From: Streptomyces sp. Q6
GTDB lineage: Bacteria; Actinomycetota; Actinomycetes; Streptomycetales; Streptomycetaceae
Direction of reading: 5' to 3'
NCBI RefSeq assembly: GCF_036967205.1
Contig: NZ_CP146022.1
Location: 1,116,001-1,180,000, forward strand
Length of the DNA stretch: 64,000 bases
This document shows positions 33,977-43,442 of the stretch, one piece after another. Every line of letters starts with the position of its first letter. The stretch's first letter is position 1. The position numbers and the translations under genes are program-made. The notes below the pieces were generated by a model. That model was not told where the DNA came from. It did no database searches and worked only from the letters and a program-made list of their open reading frames with translations.

Positions 33977-35683
33977 ATGTCAGACACCGCGAGCACCTCT
34001 CAGCCCCAGGCCCCACTGCCGCGACAGATCGCCGACCGCTACGTCGACGAACTCGTCGCCCTCGACCCCGTGAACGGCACGTACCTCGGCGTCCGCGCGT
34101 CGTCGAGCAAGCTCCCCGATCTGTCCCCCGCCGGTCTCGCGGCCCTCGCCGATCTCGCCCGTGACACGCTCGCGCGGCTCGACGAGGCGGAGCGCGCGCC
34201 GGGCGCCGACGACGACGTCGAGCGGCGCTGCGCGCGGCTGCTGCGCGAGCGGCTCACCGCCGAACTCGCCGTGCACGACGCCGAGGAGCACCTGCGCGTC
34301 GTCACCAATCTCGGCTCCCCGGTCCACCACGTACGCGAGGTCTTCACGGTCACACCGACCGAGACCGACGAGGACTGGGCGGCGATCGCCGAGCGGCTGC
34401 GGGCGGTGCCGGCGGCGTTCGAGGGCTACCGCGAGACACTGACCCTCGGCCTGGAGCGCAAGCTGTACGGAGGCCCGCGGCCGACGGAGACGTTCATCGG
34501 GCAGCTCACCGAGTGGGCGGGTACGGGCGAGAAGCCCGGCTGGTTCGAGGAGTTCAGCGCCGACGGGCCCCAGGCTCTGCGCGCCGAACTCACCGAGGCG
34601 GCGCGCGCCGCGGACGCCGCGACGGTCGCGCTGCGCGACTGGATGCGCGACGTGTACGCGCCCGCGATCGAGGGGGCGCCCGACGTGGTGGGCCGCGAGC
34701 GGTACGCCCGCTGGTCGCGCTTCTACAACGGCACGGACCTCGATCTGGACGAGGCGTACGCGTACGGCTGGAGCGAGTTCCACCGGCTGCTCGGCGAGAT
34801 GCGGACCGAGGCGGAGAAGATCCTGCCCGGGGCCGCGACGCCGTGGGTGGCGCTCGCCCACCTCGACGAGCACGGGCGGCACATCGAGGGCGTCGACGAG
34901 GTGCGGCAGTGGCTTCAGAACGTCATGGACGAGGCGATCGACGCGCTCGACGGCACCCACTTCGAACTCGCCGAGCGGGTAAGGACGGTGGAGTCCTGCA
35001 TCGCGCCGCCCGGCAGCGCGGCGGCCCCCTACTACACGCCGCCGTCGGAGGACTTCTCGCGGCCGGGCCGTACGTGGCTGCCGACGATGGGGCAGACCCG
35101 CTTCCCCGTCTACGACCTGGTGTCGACCTGGTACCACGAGGGCGTGCCCGGCCATCACCTCCAGCTCGCGCAGTGGGCGCACGTCGCCGGTGACCTCTCC
35201 CGCTACCAGGCGACGCTCGGCATCGTCTCGGCCAACGCGGAGGGCTGGGCCCTGTACGCGGAGCGGCTCATGGACGAACTCGGCTTCCTCACCGACGCGG
35301 AGACCCGGCTCGGTTACCTGGACGCGCAGATGATGCGGGCGGCGCGTGTCATTGTCGACATCGGCATGCACCTGGAGCTGGAGATCCCGGCGGACTCGCC
35401 GTTCCACCCCGGCGAGCGGTGGACGCCCGAGCTGGCGCAGGAGTTCTTCGGGGCGCACAGCAGCCGCCCGGCGGACTTCGTGGAGAGCGAGCTCACCCGG
35501 TACCTGTCGATCCCCGGCCAGGCGATCGGCTACAAGCTGGGCGAGCGGGCGTGGCTGCTCGGCCGGGCCAACGCGCAGGCGGCCCACGGCGACGCGTTCG
35601 ACGCGAAGGCGTGGCACATGGCGGCGCTGTCCCAGGGGTCCCTGGGGCTCGACGACCTGGTGGACGAGCTGTCCAAGCTCTGA
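33977..35683 (+). CDS. DUF885-family putative metallopeptidase
   Basis: This 568-aa soluble protein has the DUF885 zinc site WYHEGVPGHHLQLAQW (residues ~395-410) followed by the Glu-bearing segment NAEGWALYAERLMDELG, the expected HExxxGHH...E arrangement. No signal peptide is seen. The ATG at 33977 follows ACGAGGA by 8 nt. It lies 19 bp after the AsnC gene and may be transcribed with it. Family members include dipeptidyl and Xaa-Pro-type hydrolases, but the substrate here is unknown. Confidence 0.88.
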   Translation: MSDTASTSQPQAPLPRQIADRYVDELVALDPVNGTYLGVRASSSKLPDLSPAGLAALADLARDTLARLDEAERAPGADDDVERRCARLLRERLTAELAVHDAEEHLRVVTNLGSPVHHVREVFTVTPTETDEDWAAIAERLRAVPAAFEGYRETLTLGLERKLYGGPRPTETFIGQLTEWAGTGEKPGWFEEFSADGPQALRAELTEAARAADAATVALRDWMRDVYAPAIEGAPDVVGRERYARWSRFYNGTDLDLDEAYAYGWSEFHRLLGEMRTEAEKILPGAATPWVALAHLDEHGRHIEGVDEVRQWLQNVMDEAIDALDGTHFELAERVRTVESCIAPPGSAAAPYYTPPSEDFSRPGRTWLPTMGQTRFPVYDLVSTWYHEGVPGHHLQLAQWAHVAGDLSRYQATLGIVSANAEGWALYAERLMDELGFLTDAETRLGYLDAQMMRAARVIVDIGMHLELEIPADSPFHPGERWTPELAQEFFGAHSSRPADFVESELTRYLSIPGQAIGYKLGERAWLLGRANAQAAHGDAFDAKAWHMAALSQGSLGLDDLVDELSKL

Positions 35684-35704
35684 TCCGGAGCCGGTGGCAT
35701 CCGG

Positions 35705-35749
35705 CGTGTCACGGGGACGCGGAGTTTGCGCGCGCGTCCCCGTGACACG
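35705..35749. terminator. Strong bidirectional terminator
   Basis: A perfect 17-bp stem, CGTGTCACGGGGACGCG (35705-35721), pairs with its complement at 35733-35749 around an 11-nt loop. It lies midway between the convergent DUF885 and rhodanese genes. Confidence 0.85.
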
Positions 35750-35763
35750 GTGGTTCCCGCGGG

Positions 35764-36327
35764 TCAGCAGCCGCAGTCGTCGGAGTCGACCGGCGCGGTC
35801 AGCGGGTCGGCGTCCTTGCGGGCCGGGCCCTCCCACGTCTCGTACGCGAAGCCCTCGCGGGCCCAGTACTCGAAGCCGCCGAGCATCTCCTTGACCTGGA
35901 AGCCGAGCTCGGCGAGGGCGAGGGCGGCGCGGGTCGCGCCGTTGCAGCCGGGGCCCCAGCAGTACGTGACCACGGGGACGGACTTGTCGAGCAGCCTCTC
36001 GGCCTGCTCGGCGATGAGTGCGGTCGGCAGGTGGATCGCGCCGGGGACGTGGCCCTGGTCCCACGAGGCGGTGGAGCGCGAGTCGACGACCACGAACCCG
36101 GGGTCGCCGTCCGCGGCGAGGGCGGCGGCGACGTCGGACACATCGGCGTGGAAGGCGAGGCTGGCGCTGAAGTAGGCGGCCGCGGCGGCCGGCGAGGCGG
36201 GGGCGACCCGCAGGACCGGATTGACAGGGGCCGGCGTGGTCGGCGCGGCCGGCGTGGCCCGGGTCGTCTCGGTGGACGTGGTCGCCGTCGCGGTCGTGGC
36301 GGCGGTGGTCGTGGTGGTCGTCGTCAT
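35764..36327 (-). CDS. Rhodanese-domain protein with Thr-rich N-terminus
   Basis: This 187-aa protein has a single rhodanese domain at residues ~60-170 (VVDSRSTASWDQGHVPGAIHLP). The active-site loop is TYCWGPGCNGATR, with the catalytic Cys in YCWGPG. The first ~35 residues are nearly all Thr, Ala and Pro (MTTTTTTTAATTATATTST) and probably disordered. It ends DDCGC, an extra Cys pair. It is probably a sulfurtransferase. It is divergent from an AsnC regulator, a recurrent pairing in Streptomyces, so it is likely under that regulator's control. Confidence 0.88.
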   Translation of the reverse strand: MTTTTTTTAATTATATTSTETTRATPAAPTTPAPVNPVLRVAPASPAAAAAYFSASLAFHADVSDVAAALAADGDPGFVVVDSRSTASWDQGHVPGAIHLPTALIAEQAERLLDKSVPVVTYCWGPGCNGATRAALALAELGFQVKEMLGGFEYWAREGFAYETWEGPARKDADPLTAPVDSDDCGC

Positions 36328-36344
36328 GGCGCTGCCCCCTGTGG

Positions 36345-36390
36345 GTCGTGCGGTTCGTACCGTTTCGTGCGGTTCGTACGGTTCGTGCGA
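36345..36390. repeat. Short direct repeats upstream of the rhodanese gene
   Basis: The 9-bp core CGGTTCGT(A/G) occurs at 36351, 36370 and 36379, with a variant CCGTTTCGTG between. It lies 20-60 bp before the rhodanese start, so the copies may affect its 5' leader. Confidence 0.55.
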
Positions 36391-36480
36391 TCGGGACGGC
36401 GGCTGTGGCGCGTTGCCCGGCGCGTTCTTCCTGACCAGAAATCTACGGCCGGTGGCCGTGCGGCTGAAGGCCCGATCGCC

Positions 36481-36520
36481 GGGATAGCGCTTGATCTGCC
36501 GAGGATTCCCCTGCTATCCC
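36481..36520 (+). promoter_or_regulatory. Leaderless AsnC promoter with perfect 8-bp inverted repeat
   Basis: GGGATAGC (36481-36488) and GCTATCCC (36513-36520) are exact inverted copies with centres 32 bp apart, about three helical turns. The right arm contains a -10 box TATCCC (36515-36520), and a -35 TTGATC lies at 36491-36496 with an 18-bp spacer. The ATG is 7 nt after the -10, so the transcript should start at the ATG. This is a strong candidate autoregulatory site shared with the divergent rhodanese gene. Confidence 0.7.
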
Positions 36521-36526
36521 TGCTTC

Positions 36527-36994
36527 ATGACCGCCGATTCCACACCCGCATCCGTCTACGTCCCCGATGCCACCGACTGGCGCATTCTGGAGGTCCTCCA
36601 GCAGGAGGGCCGGGCGAGCTACGCCGAACTGGCGCGGGCGGTGTCCATGTCCGCGAGCGCCGTGACCGAGCGGGTGCGCCGCCTGGAGGAGGCCGGGGTG
36701 ATCCAGGGGTACACGGCGGTGGTCGTGCCGGAGCGGCTCGGGCTGCCGATCCTGGCGTTCGTGCGGCTGCGCTATCCGAACGGGAACTACAAGCCGTTCC
36801 ACGACCTCGTCGCCGTGACGCCGGAGATCCTGGAGGCGCACCACGTCACGGGCGACGACTGCTTCGTGATCAAGGTGGCGGCGCGGTCGATGGGGCATCT
36901 GGAGGAGGTCTCCGGGAAGATCGGCGCGCTGGGCTCCGTGACGACGAGCGTCGTGTACTCGTCACCGCTGCCACGGCGAGCGATCGGCCACTGA
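36527..36994 (+). CDS. Lrp/AsnC-family regulator
   Basis: This 155-aa protein has an HTH at residues ~13-60 (DWRILEVLQQEGRASYAELARAVSMSASAVTERVRRLEEAG) and a RAM domain at ~70-145 (HHVTGDDCFVIKVAARSMGHLEEV). The ATG at 36527 lacks a ribosome binding site but lies 7 nt after a -10 box, fitting a leaderless message. It is divergent from the rhodanese gene, so cysteine or a related sulfur amino acid is a possible effector; this is inference. Confidence 0.9.
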   Translation: MTADSTPASVYVPDATDWRILEVLQQEGRASYAELARAVSMSASAVTERVRRLEEAGVIQGYTAVVVPERLGLPILAFVRLRYPNGNYKPFHDLVAVTPEILEAHHVTGDDCFVIKVAARSMGHLEEVSGKIGALGSVTTSVVYSSPLPRRAIGH

Positions 36995-37012
36995 GGCCCT
37001 GCCGGGCGGGCC

Positions 37013-37168
37013 GCCGGGTCAGGTACGCGGTCGGCCGGACACGGCTCGAGTGCGCGGTCGGCGGACACGGCCCGGGTGCACGACCGACCGACACGGCCCG
37101 GGTGCACGACCGACCGACACGGCCCGGGTGCACGACCGACGGACCCGGCCCGGGTGCGCGGCCAGGGC
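37013..37168. repeat. Six 26-bp tandem repeats between AsnC and sbcC
   Basis: Units start at 37013, 37039, 37065, 37091, 37117 and 37143. Copies 2-4 (from 37065) are nearly identical and share ACACGGCCCGGGTGCACGAC; the outer copies are more degraded. The array is in the 220-bp gap between two convergent genes. Each unit contains the CCCGGG palindrome. No coding function is apparent, although the array is open on the minus strand. From 37169 to 37215 nothing else is seen. Confidence 0.9.
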
Positions 37169-37215
37169 TCGGCACCGCACACCCGCACACCCGCACCGAA
37201 TCCTGTCCCGCCCCG

Positions 37216-40200
37216 CTACCCGTCCCCCACCCCACGCTGCCGCACCATCGACCCCTCCCGCCCCTTCACGACCTCCAGCTGCGCGTGCACGCGGCGGCGC
37301 AGGTCGCCGACGTGGCTGACGATGCCGACGCTGCGGTCGCGCTCGCGCAGGGCGTCGAGGACGTCGAGGACCTCGTCGAGGGTCTGGTCGTCGAGGCTGC
37401 CGAAGCCCTCGTCGATGAAGAGGGTGTCGAGACGGACGCCGCCCGCCTCGTCCGTGACGACGTCGGCGAGGCCGAGCGCGAGGGCGAGGGACACGAAGAA
37501 CGTCTCGCCACCTGAGAGGGTCGCGGTGTCGCGCTCGCGGCCCGTCCACGCGTCGACGACGTGCAGGCCGAGGCCCGAACGCCCGCGCCCCGCGAGGGAG
37601 TCGGAGTGCACGAGGGTGTACCGCCCGGACGACATGCGGCGCAGGCGTGCCGTCGCCGCCGCCGCGACCTGTTCGAGGCGGGCGGCCAGGACGTACGACT
37701 CCAGGCGCATCTTGCGTTCGTTGTCGGCGGAGGTGCCGGCCGCGAGGGAGGCCAGCCGGGCGACGCGGTTGTACGTGGCGCGCAGCGGCCCGAGTCGGCG
37801 GGCCTCGGTGGCGGCGCGGCGGGAGAGCCGGTCGAGTTCGTCGCAGCGGCGGGCGGCGGCGTCCCGGGCGGAGCCCGCTGCGCGGACGCGCGCGTCGGCG
37901 GCCTCGGCGGTGGCGAGCGCGGCGGCCACGTCGGCCTGTGGCGACCGGGCCGCCGCGGCGGTCTCCTCCTCGGCGAGCACCGCGCGGATCGTGGCCTCCT
38001 CCGACTGCCAGGCGTCCAGGCGGTGCTGGAGGTCGCGGTGTCCTGCGTCGTCGAGGAGGGCGGCGGCCGCGTCCTGCGGCGTGTCGAACCCGGCGCGGAA
38101 CGCGGCGTCGGCGAGTCGCGCGTCCGCGTCCTTGAGGCGCTGCGCGGTGTCCTCCACGGCGCGGGCCGCGTCCGCGGCGGCGGTGAGCAGGGCGGCCCGC
38201 CGCTCCAGCTGTGCGGCGCGCACCTCGACGCTCTCGGCGGCTCCGCGCGCCTGCGCCAACTCCCTTCGAGGGTTCCCTGTTCACGCTCGATGGCGTCGCG
38301 CGCGGCGGCGCGGGCCGCGGTGCGCGTGGTGGCGTCCTGGCGGGCGGTGAGCCGGCGCTCGTGCTCGCTCTCGGCGCGGGCGAGGGCCTCGCGGGCCGCG
38401 TGCAGCCCCGAGGCGAGGGCGCGGGTGTCGGCGTGTCGCGCCTCCATCTCCCGTACGGCGTCGGCGAGTTGCCCGGCCGGTGTGTCGCCGGCGGCGGCCT
38501 TCGCCGCGGCCAGTTCCTCGCGTACGGCACCGAGCCGGCGCTCGGCGTCGGTGCGCCGCTCGTCCGCGGTGCGGTAGGCGGCGAGGGCGCTCTCCTCAGT
38601 GGCGCGGTCGACATGACCCGCGGACTTCCGCATGGGCGCGGGGTGTTCGGTGGCGCCGCAGACCGTGCAGGGCGCGCCGTCCACGAGCCCCTCGGCGAGT
38701 TCGGCGGCGACGTCACGCAGTCGCTGTTCCTTCAGGGCGAGCCAGTGCTCATGGGCGGCGGACGCGTCCTCGCGGGCGCGCAGGGCCGCGGCCTGAGCGG
38801 TGTCCGTCTGTGCGCCGAGCCGGTCGCGCTCGACGGCGGCGCGCGCCTGCTGCCGTGCCGGGTCGAGCTGTCCGGCGAGGTGCTCGGTGCGCGTCGTCGC
38901 TTCCTGGGCGTCGTCGACACGGGTCTGGAGCTCGGTGCGGCGGCCGTCCCATGCGTCGAGCCACTGGGCGGCCTCGGCGAGCAGGTCGGTGTCGGCACGC
39001 TCCTCGCGGTCGAGTCCGGCCCGTTCCCGCGCGAGGTCGCCGAGGCGCCGCTCGGCCCGGCGCGCCGCTTCGAGCCCGCCGAGCTCCTGTGCGACACGCC
39101 GTGCGGCCTCGGCGAGCGCCTCCGGAGGGCCGTCGGCGTCGACGGTGTCAGCCGTGTCGGCGGTGTGCTGCCCGGCGCCGCCGAGGAGCGTGCTGTCGGT
39201 CGCTGCCCGCAGCTCCCGCCGGGCCTCCTGGGCCTCCCGCTGCGCCGCCGTGTGCTCCGCGTCCGCCGCGTCCCGCAGCGCGAGCGCGGGTGCCACCGTC
39301 TCCGCCTTGCGGCCCCGCTCCATCCGCTCGCGCAGCGCCCGGTGCTCGTCGGCCCGCTCCTCCAGGGACGCGGCCCGGCTCTGCGCCTCGGCGAACCGGC
39401 GCTGCAACCGGTGTCTCTCCCGTACGTCGGTGAGCTCGCGCTGCGCCGCGACCCGGGCCGACTCGGCGGCGGCCAGGGCGAGATGGCTGTGCGTGTAGTG
39501 CTCGCGGGCGCTGGAGCGGGCGGTCGCCGCCCAGGTCAGGACGGCGTCGGCGAGGCCGGGGTCGCCGGGTGCGGCGTCGACCGGCGGCAGGTCCACGAGG
39601 TCGCCCGCGGCCTGCTGCATCCGGTGCGCGTCCGCGAGCAATTCCGTGTCGCCCGCGGTGACCTGCTTCTCGGCGGCGCGCCGGTCCTCGGCGAGCCGCT
39701 GCTCCACGGCGGCGAAGCGGTGCGTGTCGAAGAGCCGCCCGAGGAGTCGCCCCCGGGCCTCGGCGTCGGCCCGCAGGAACCGTGCGAAGTCGCCCTGCGG
39801 CAACAGGACCACCTGGCAGAACTGGTCCTTGCTCATGCCGAGGAGCTGGGTGATCTCCTCTCCGATCTCCTGGTGGGAGCGGCTGAGGTCCTTCCACTCC
39901 CCCGCGGCGGCGTCGTACTCGCGCAGCCAGCTCTGCGCCTTCTCCGTCGTGAAACCGGTGCCGCGCTTCTTGGGGCGCGCGAACGGCGGCTGCCGGGTGA
40001 GTTCCAGACGGCGGCCCGCGACGGTCAGGTCGAGGGCGACCTCGGTGCGCACGCCCGGCTCGGCGTGGTCGCTGCGCAGGTGCTGCCCCTGGCCGCTGCC
40101 GTGCTGGCGGGCGCCGGGCACGGTCCCGTACAGGGCGTAGCAGACCGCGTCGAGGACGGAGGTCTTCCCGGCGCCGGTCGGCCCGTGCAGCAGGAAGAGC

Positions 40201-40286
40201 CCTGCGGACGACAGCGCGTCGAAGTCGATCTTCTGCGTCGTGCCGAAGGGCCCGAACGCCGTGATCGTCAGTGTGTGCAACCTCAC
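37216..40286 (-). pseudogene. sbcC: Exonuclease SbcC (Rad50-like), interrupted by a frameshift
   Basis: The N-terminal part (40286 down to ~38265) carries Walker A GPTGAGKTSVLDAVCYALYG, a long coiled coil and the zinc-hook Cys pair in GAPCTVCGATEHP. The C-terminal part (~38264-37216) lies in another frame and carries the ABC signature TLSGGETFFVSLALALG and Walker B LDTLFIDEGFGSLDD. Adding one base in CCCTTCG at ~38262-38268 joins the frames smoothly (EREQGTLE-R-ELAQARG). The GTG start overlaps the sbcD stop by 4 nt. SbcC with SbcD cleaves hairpins and processes double-strand ends. All key motifs survive, so a sequence error is plausible. Confidence 0.88.
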
Positions 40287-41455
40287 CGGGCGACCTCGCG
40301 CGTGCCGTTCCGGAAGAAGTCGGTCCGCACGGCGTCGAACGCGGCGCGCAGCACCACCCGCTCGTCGTCGTCGGGCCCCGCGCCCCTGACGTGGGTCACG
40401 AAGTCCTCCGCGATCTCGTGATCGTCGCGCCCCTTGAGGCGCTCCGCGTAGCTGGCGTCCGGCCGGGTCTCGGTGCGGCGCGGTTCGAAGAGGAGGCTGA
40501 GCGTGTGCGGGAATCGGTCGGTGAGGCGGGCCATGGGGTCGTCGGGCCTGACCGCGTCGGTGAGGGTGGCCTCCACCCACGACTCCTCGTGGCCTGCGAG
40601 GTCCGGGTCGGCCAGCAGATCGTCGAGGTCACCGCGGACGCGGGCGAGCGGGCGCGGCACCGGGCAGTCGATCCGCTCGGCGCTCACGGCGCCGTCGGCG
40701 TCGAGGTCGATCAGCCACATGCTCTTGCGGTGGTCGGCCTCGGAGAAGGAGTAGGGCAGCGGTGATCCGCTGTAGCGCACGCGCTCGGAGATGACCTGGC
40801 TGCCGTGCAGATGCCCGAGCGCCACGTAGTCGACACCGTCGAAGACGCCGGACGGGACGGCGGCGACGCCGCCGACCGTGATGTCGCGCTCGCTGTCGCT
40901 GGGGGCGCCGCCGGTCACGAAGGCGTGTGCGAGGACGACGGACCGAGTCCCCGCGGGGCGCTCGGCGAGGTCGGCGCGCACCCGCTCCATGGCGGCGGCG
41001 AGCACATGCTCGTGCCCCGCCTTCGCCACGCCGAACATGTCCTTGACCAGGGCGGGCTCCAGGTACGGCAGCCCGTAGAAGGCGACTTCGCCGTGGTCGT
41101 CGGCCAGCACGACGGGGTCGCCGCAGCGGTTCGGCTCCGTACGGAGATGGATGCCGGCGCGGTCGATGAGTCCGGCGCCGACGCCGAGGCGGCGGGCCGA
41201 GTCGTGGTTGCCGGAGATCATCACGGTGGGCACGCCGAGGTCCGCGAGGCGGTGCAGCGCGTCGTCGTACAGCTCGACGGCGGCGAGCGGCGGGACCGCC
41301 CTGTCGTACACGTCACCCGACACGACCACCGCGTCCACGCCGCGCTCGCGCACGGTGTCGACGAGGTGGCCGATGAACGCGGCCTGGGCGTCGAGCATCG
41401 ACACACGGTGGAACGCGCGCCCCAGGTGCCAGTCGGATGTATGCAGCAGCCTCAT
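40283..41455 (-). CDS. sbcD: Exonuclease subunit SbcD (Mre11-like nuclease)
   Basis: This 390-aa metallophosphoesterase nuclease has the full motif set: TSDWHLGR, VVSGDVYDRAVPP, ISGNHDSARR and GHLHGSQ. The C-terminal capping domain covers ~270-390. It starts at ATG 41455 and overlaps sbcC by 4 nt, making one operon. SbcCD is an ATP-dependent exonuclease and hairpin endonuclease that acts on stalled forks and palindromes. The subunit itself looks intact, but its SbcC partner reads as broken here. Confidence 0.94.
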   Translation of the reverse strand: MRLLHTSDWHLGRAFHRVSMLDAQAAFIGHLVDTVRERGVDAVVVSGDVYDRAVPPLAAVELYDDALHRLADLGVPTVMISGNHDSARRLGVGAGLIDRAGIHLRTEPNRCGDPVVLADDHGEVAFYGLPYLEPALVKDMFGVAKAGHEHVLAAAMERVRADLAERPAGTRSVVLAHAFVTGGAPSDSERDITVGGVAAVPSGVFDGVDYVALGHLHGSQVISERVRYSGSPLPYSFSEADHRKSMWLIDLDADGAVSAERIDCPVPRPLARVRGDLDDLLADPDLAGHEESWVEATLTDAVRPDDPMARLTDRFPHTLSLLFEPRRTETRPDASYAERLKGRDDHEIAEDFVTHVRGAGPDDDERVVLRAAFDAVRTDFFRNGTREVAR

Positions 41456-41622
41456 GGCACACGAGGCTAACGGGTGGGTCCGACATCACGGCCGGAACGG
41501 CCGAAACGGCTGAAGCGACCGCATCACCCGAACCGTCCGGCACCGCCCGGACCGCCCGGACCGCCCCCCCCGTCGCCCCGCGGGCCAAGCGTGGCAGAAG
41601 GGAGCGTGGCAAAGCAGCCGTG

Positions 41623-42735
41623 TCAGGGGCGGCGCGCCTCCGGGTGTCGCCACAGCCCGCGCGCGGCGAGGACCGGAAGGACGCCCTCGCCGAACCAGTA
41701 CGCCTCCTCGACGTGCGGATATCCGGAGAGCACGAACTCGTCGATGCCGAGGGCGTGGTACTCGGCGATCAGGTCGGCGACCTCGGTGTGCGAGCCGACC
41801 AGCGCGGTGCCCGCGCCGCCGCGGAGGAGGCCGATGCCCGCCCACAGGTTGGGGTGGATCTCCAGGCGGTCGGCGCTGCCGCCGTGCAGGGCGAGCATCC
41901 GCTTCTGTCCCTCGGAGCCGGACCGGGCGAGCCCGGCCTGGACCTCGGCGACGGTCTTCGGGTCGATCCCGGACAGCAGTCGGTCCGCCTGGGCCCACGC
42001 CTCCTCGGCGCTGTCGCGGGCGATGACGTGCAGCCGTATCCCGAACCGCACCTCGCGCCCCTCGGCCTTGGCGAGCGTACGGATCCAGTCGATCTTCTCG
42101 GCGACCTGCGCGGGCGGCTCGCCCCAGGTCAGGTAGACGTCGCTGTGCCGGGCGGCGACCGGGCCCGCGACCTGGGACGAGCCGCCGAAGTAGACGGGCG
42201 GGACCGGGTCGGGCAGCCGGTTCAGGCGGGCCCCGGCGACGCGCTCGTGCACCCCGTCGAAGTCGACGGTCTCGCCGCGCCACAGGGCGCGCGTGATGTG
42301 CAGGAACTCGTCGGTGCGGGCGTAGCGCGCCTCCTTGTCGAGGAAGTCCCCGTAGGCGCGCTGTTCGGGGTCCTCGCCGCCGGTGACGATGTTCAGGAGC
42401 AGCCGTCCCCCGGAGTGGCGCTGGTAGGTGGCGGCCATCTGGGCGGCGAGGGCGGGTGCGACGAGGCCGGGCCGGAACGCGACCAGGAACTTCAGCCGCT
42501 CGGTCTGCTCGACGAGCATCGCGGTGGTCAGCCAGGCGTCCTCGCACCAGGCCCCGGTGGGGGTGAGCGCGCCCTCGAAGCCCAACTGCTCGGCGGTGCG
42601 CGCGACTTGGCCGAGGTAGGCGAGGGAGGCGGGCCGGTCGCCGCCGGCCGCGCCGGTGGGGACGCCGTGGCCGCCGCCGACGATGTGCCGGCTGTCGCCG
42701 TTGGTGGGCAGGAACCAGTGGAAGGTCAGGGACAT
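41623..42735 (-). CDS. ssuD: FMNH2-dependent alkanesulfonate monooxygenase-like LLM enzyme
   Basis: This 370-aa luciferase-like flavin monooxygenase begins MSLTFHWFLPTNGDSRHIVGGGHG, typical of SsuD-type enzymes. Other family blocks are LLLNIVTGGEDPEQRAYGDFLDKEARYARTDEF (split as NIVTGGEDPEQ and YARTDEFL) and PPVYFGGSSQVAGPVAARHSDVYLTWGEP. The ATG at 42735 follows GAGGA. It frees sulfite from organosulfonates using reduced flavin from the SsuE-type reductase encoded just upstream in the same operon. The exact substrate range is not predictable. Confidence 0.85.
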   Translation of the reverse strand: MSLTFHWFLPTNGDSRHIVGGGHGVPTGAAGGDRPASLAYLGQVARTAEQLGFEGALTPTGAWCEDAWLTTAMLVEQTERLKFLVAFRPGLVAPALAAQMAATYQRHSGGRLLLNIVTGGEDPEQRAYGDFLDKEARYARTDEFLHITRALWRGETVDFDGVHERVAGARLNRLPDPVPPVYFGGSSQVAGPVAARHSDVYLTWGEPPAQVAEKIDWIRTLAKAEGREVRFGIRLHVIARDSAEEAWAQADRLLSGIDPKTVAEVQAGLARSGSEGQKRMLALHGGSADRLEIHPNLWAGIGLLRGGAGTALVGSHTEVADLIAEYHALGIDEFVLSGYPHVEEAYWFGEGVLPVLAARGLWRHPEARRP

Positions 42736-42829
42736 ACGAGTCCTCACAGGGGCCGGGAGACGGAGGCCGGAGACAGAAGCCGCGGAGACGGAACCCGGCG
42801 GCACGGGAACCGGCGAGGCAGAGGCCGGG

Positions 42830-42890
42830 CTACGGAACCGACGGACGGGCCGGGCGGGCTACGGAACCGACGGGCGGGCCGGGCGGGCTA
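42830..42890. repeat. 29-bp direct repeat between ssuE and ssuD genes
   Basis: CTACGGAACCGACGG recurs at 42830 and 42859, and the first bases of a third copy (42888) form the end of the ssuE frame. The 150-bp gap 42736-42887 holds related CGGAACC-rich motifs and no gene. Confidence 0.65.
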
Positions 42891-43442
42891 CGCGGCGGCG
42901 AGGCGTGCGCCGGTGGGCAGGCCCTCGCCGAAGCGGTCGAGGACCGGGGCGAGCGCCTCCCGCGTCTCGGGCGCGAGGGTGACGGACCCGTCGGCGGCGA
43001 CGGTGATGTGCCGGTCGAGAACGAACCAGCCCTGCGCGACATCGGCTCCGAGGGACGTGAGGACGGGGCGCAGCGCGTAGTCGACGGCGAGGACGTGCGC
43101 GGGCGAGCCGCCGGTGGCCAGGGGCAGCACGGACTTGCCGCGCAGCGCGTACTGCGGGAGAAGGTCGAGGAAGGTCTTCAGGACACCGGAGTACGCGGCC
43201 TTGTAGACGGGGCTCGCGACGATCAGGGCGTCCGCGCGGGCCACGAGGCCGACGGCGTGGGCGACTTCGGGATCGGCGACGTCGGCGGAGAGCAGCGCCT
43301 CGGCGGGCAGGTCGCGGACGTCGAGGTGGCGGACCTCGTGGCCGTGCGCGGCGTACCGGCGCCCGATGTCCTGGACGAGGCGGGCGGTGCGGGAGGTGCC
43401 GGGGGCGGAGGCGCTGCCGGTGAGGGCGAGGAGGACGGCCAC
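42888..43442 (-). CDS. ssuE: NADPH-dependent FMN reductase (SsuE-like)
   Basis: This 184-aa flavodoxin-fold reductase has the FMN-binding loop LTGSASAPGTSRTARL and the ASPVYKAAYSGVLKTFLDLLP block that marks SsuE-type reductases. The start is GTG at 43442, with AAAGGA upstream. It supplies FMNH2 to the monooxygenase encoded 150 bp downstream. The operon is preceded by a short leader peptide gene and is therefore probably controlled by sulfur supply. Confidence 0.88.
   Translation of the reverse strand: MAVLLALTGSASAPGTSRTARLVQDIGRRYAAHGHEVRHLDVRDLPAEALLSADVADPEVAHAVGLVARADALIVASPVYKAAYSGVLKTFLDLLPQYALRGKSVLPLATGGSPAHVLAVDYALRPVLTSLGADVAQGWFVLDRHITVAADGSVTLAPETREALAPVLDRFGEGLPTGARLAAA

Noticed and set aside
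37013-37168. CRISPR array
   Set aside because: The 26-bp units are directly adjacent with no variable spacers and no cas genes are present.
38211-40421. Plus-strand frame of 736 codons opposite sbcC
   Set aside because: The opposite strand carries clear SbcC motifs; this frame has none.
41564-41571. Run of eight C in the gap before the sulfonate monooxygenase 3' end
   Set aside because: It is non-coding and simply part of an ACCGCCCGG-rich stretch; no functional signal can be supported.
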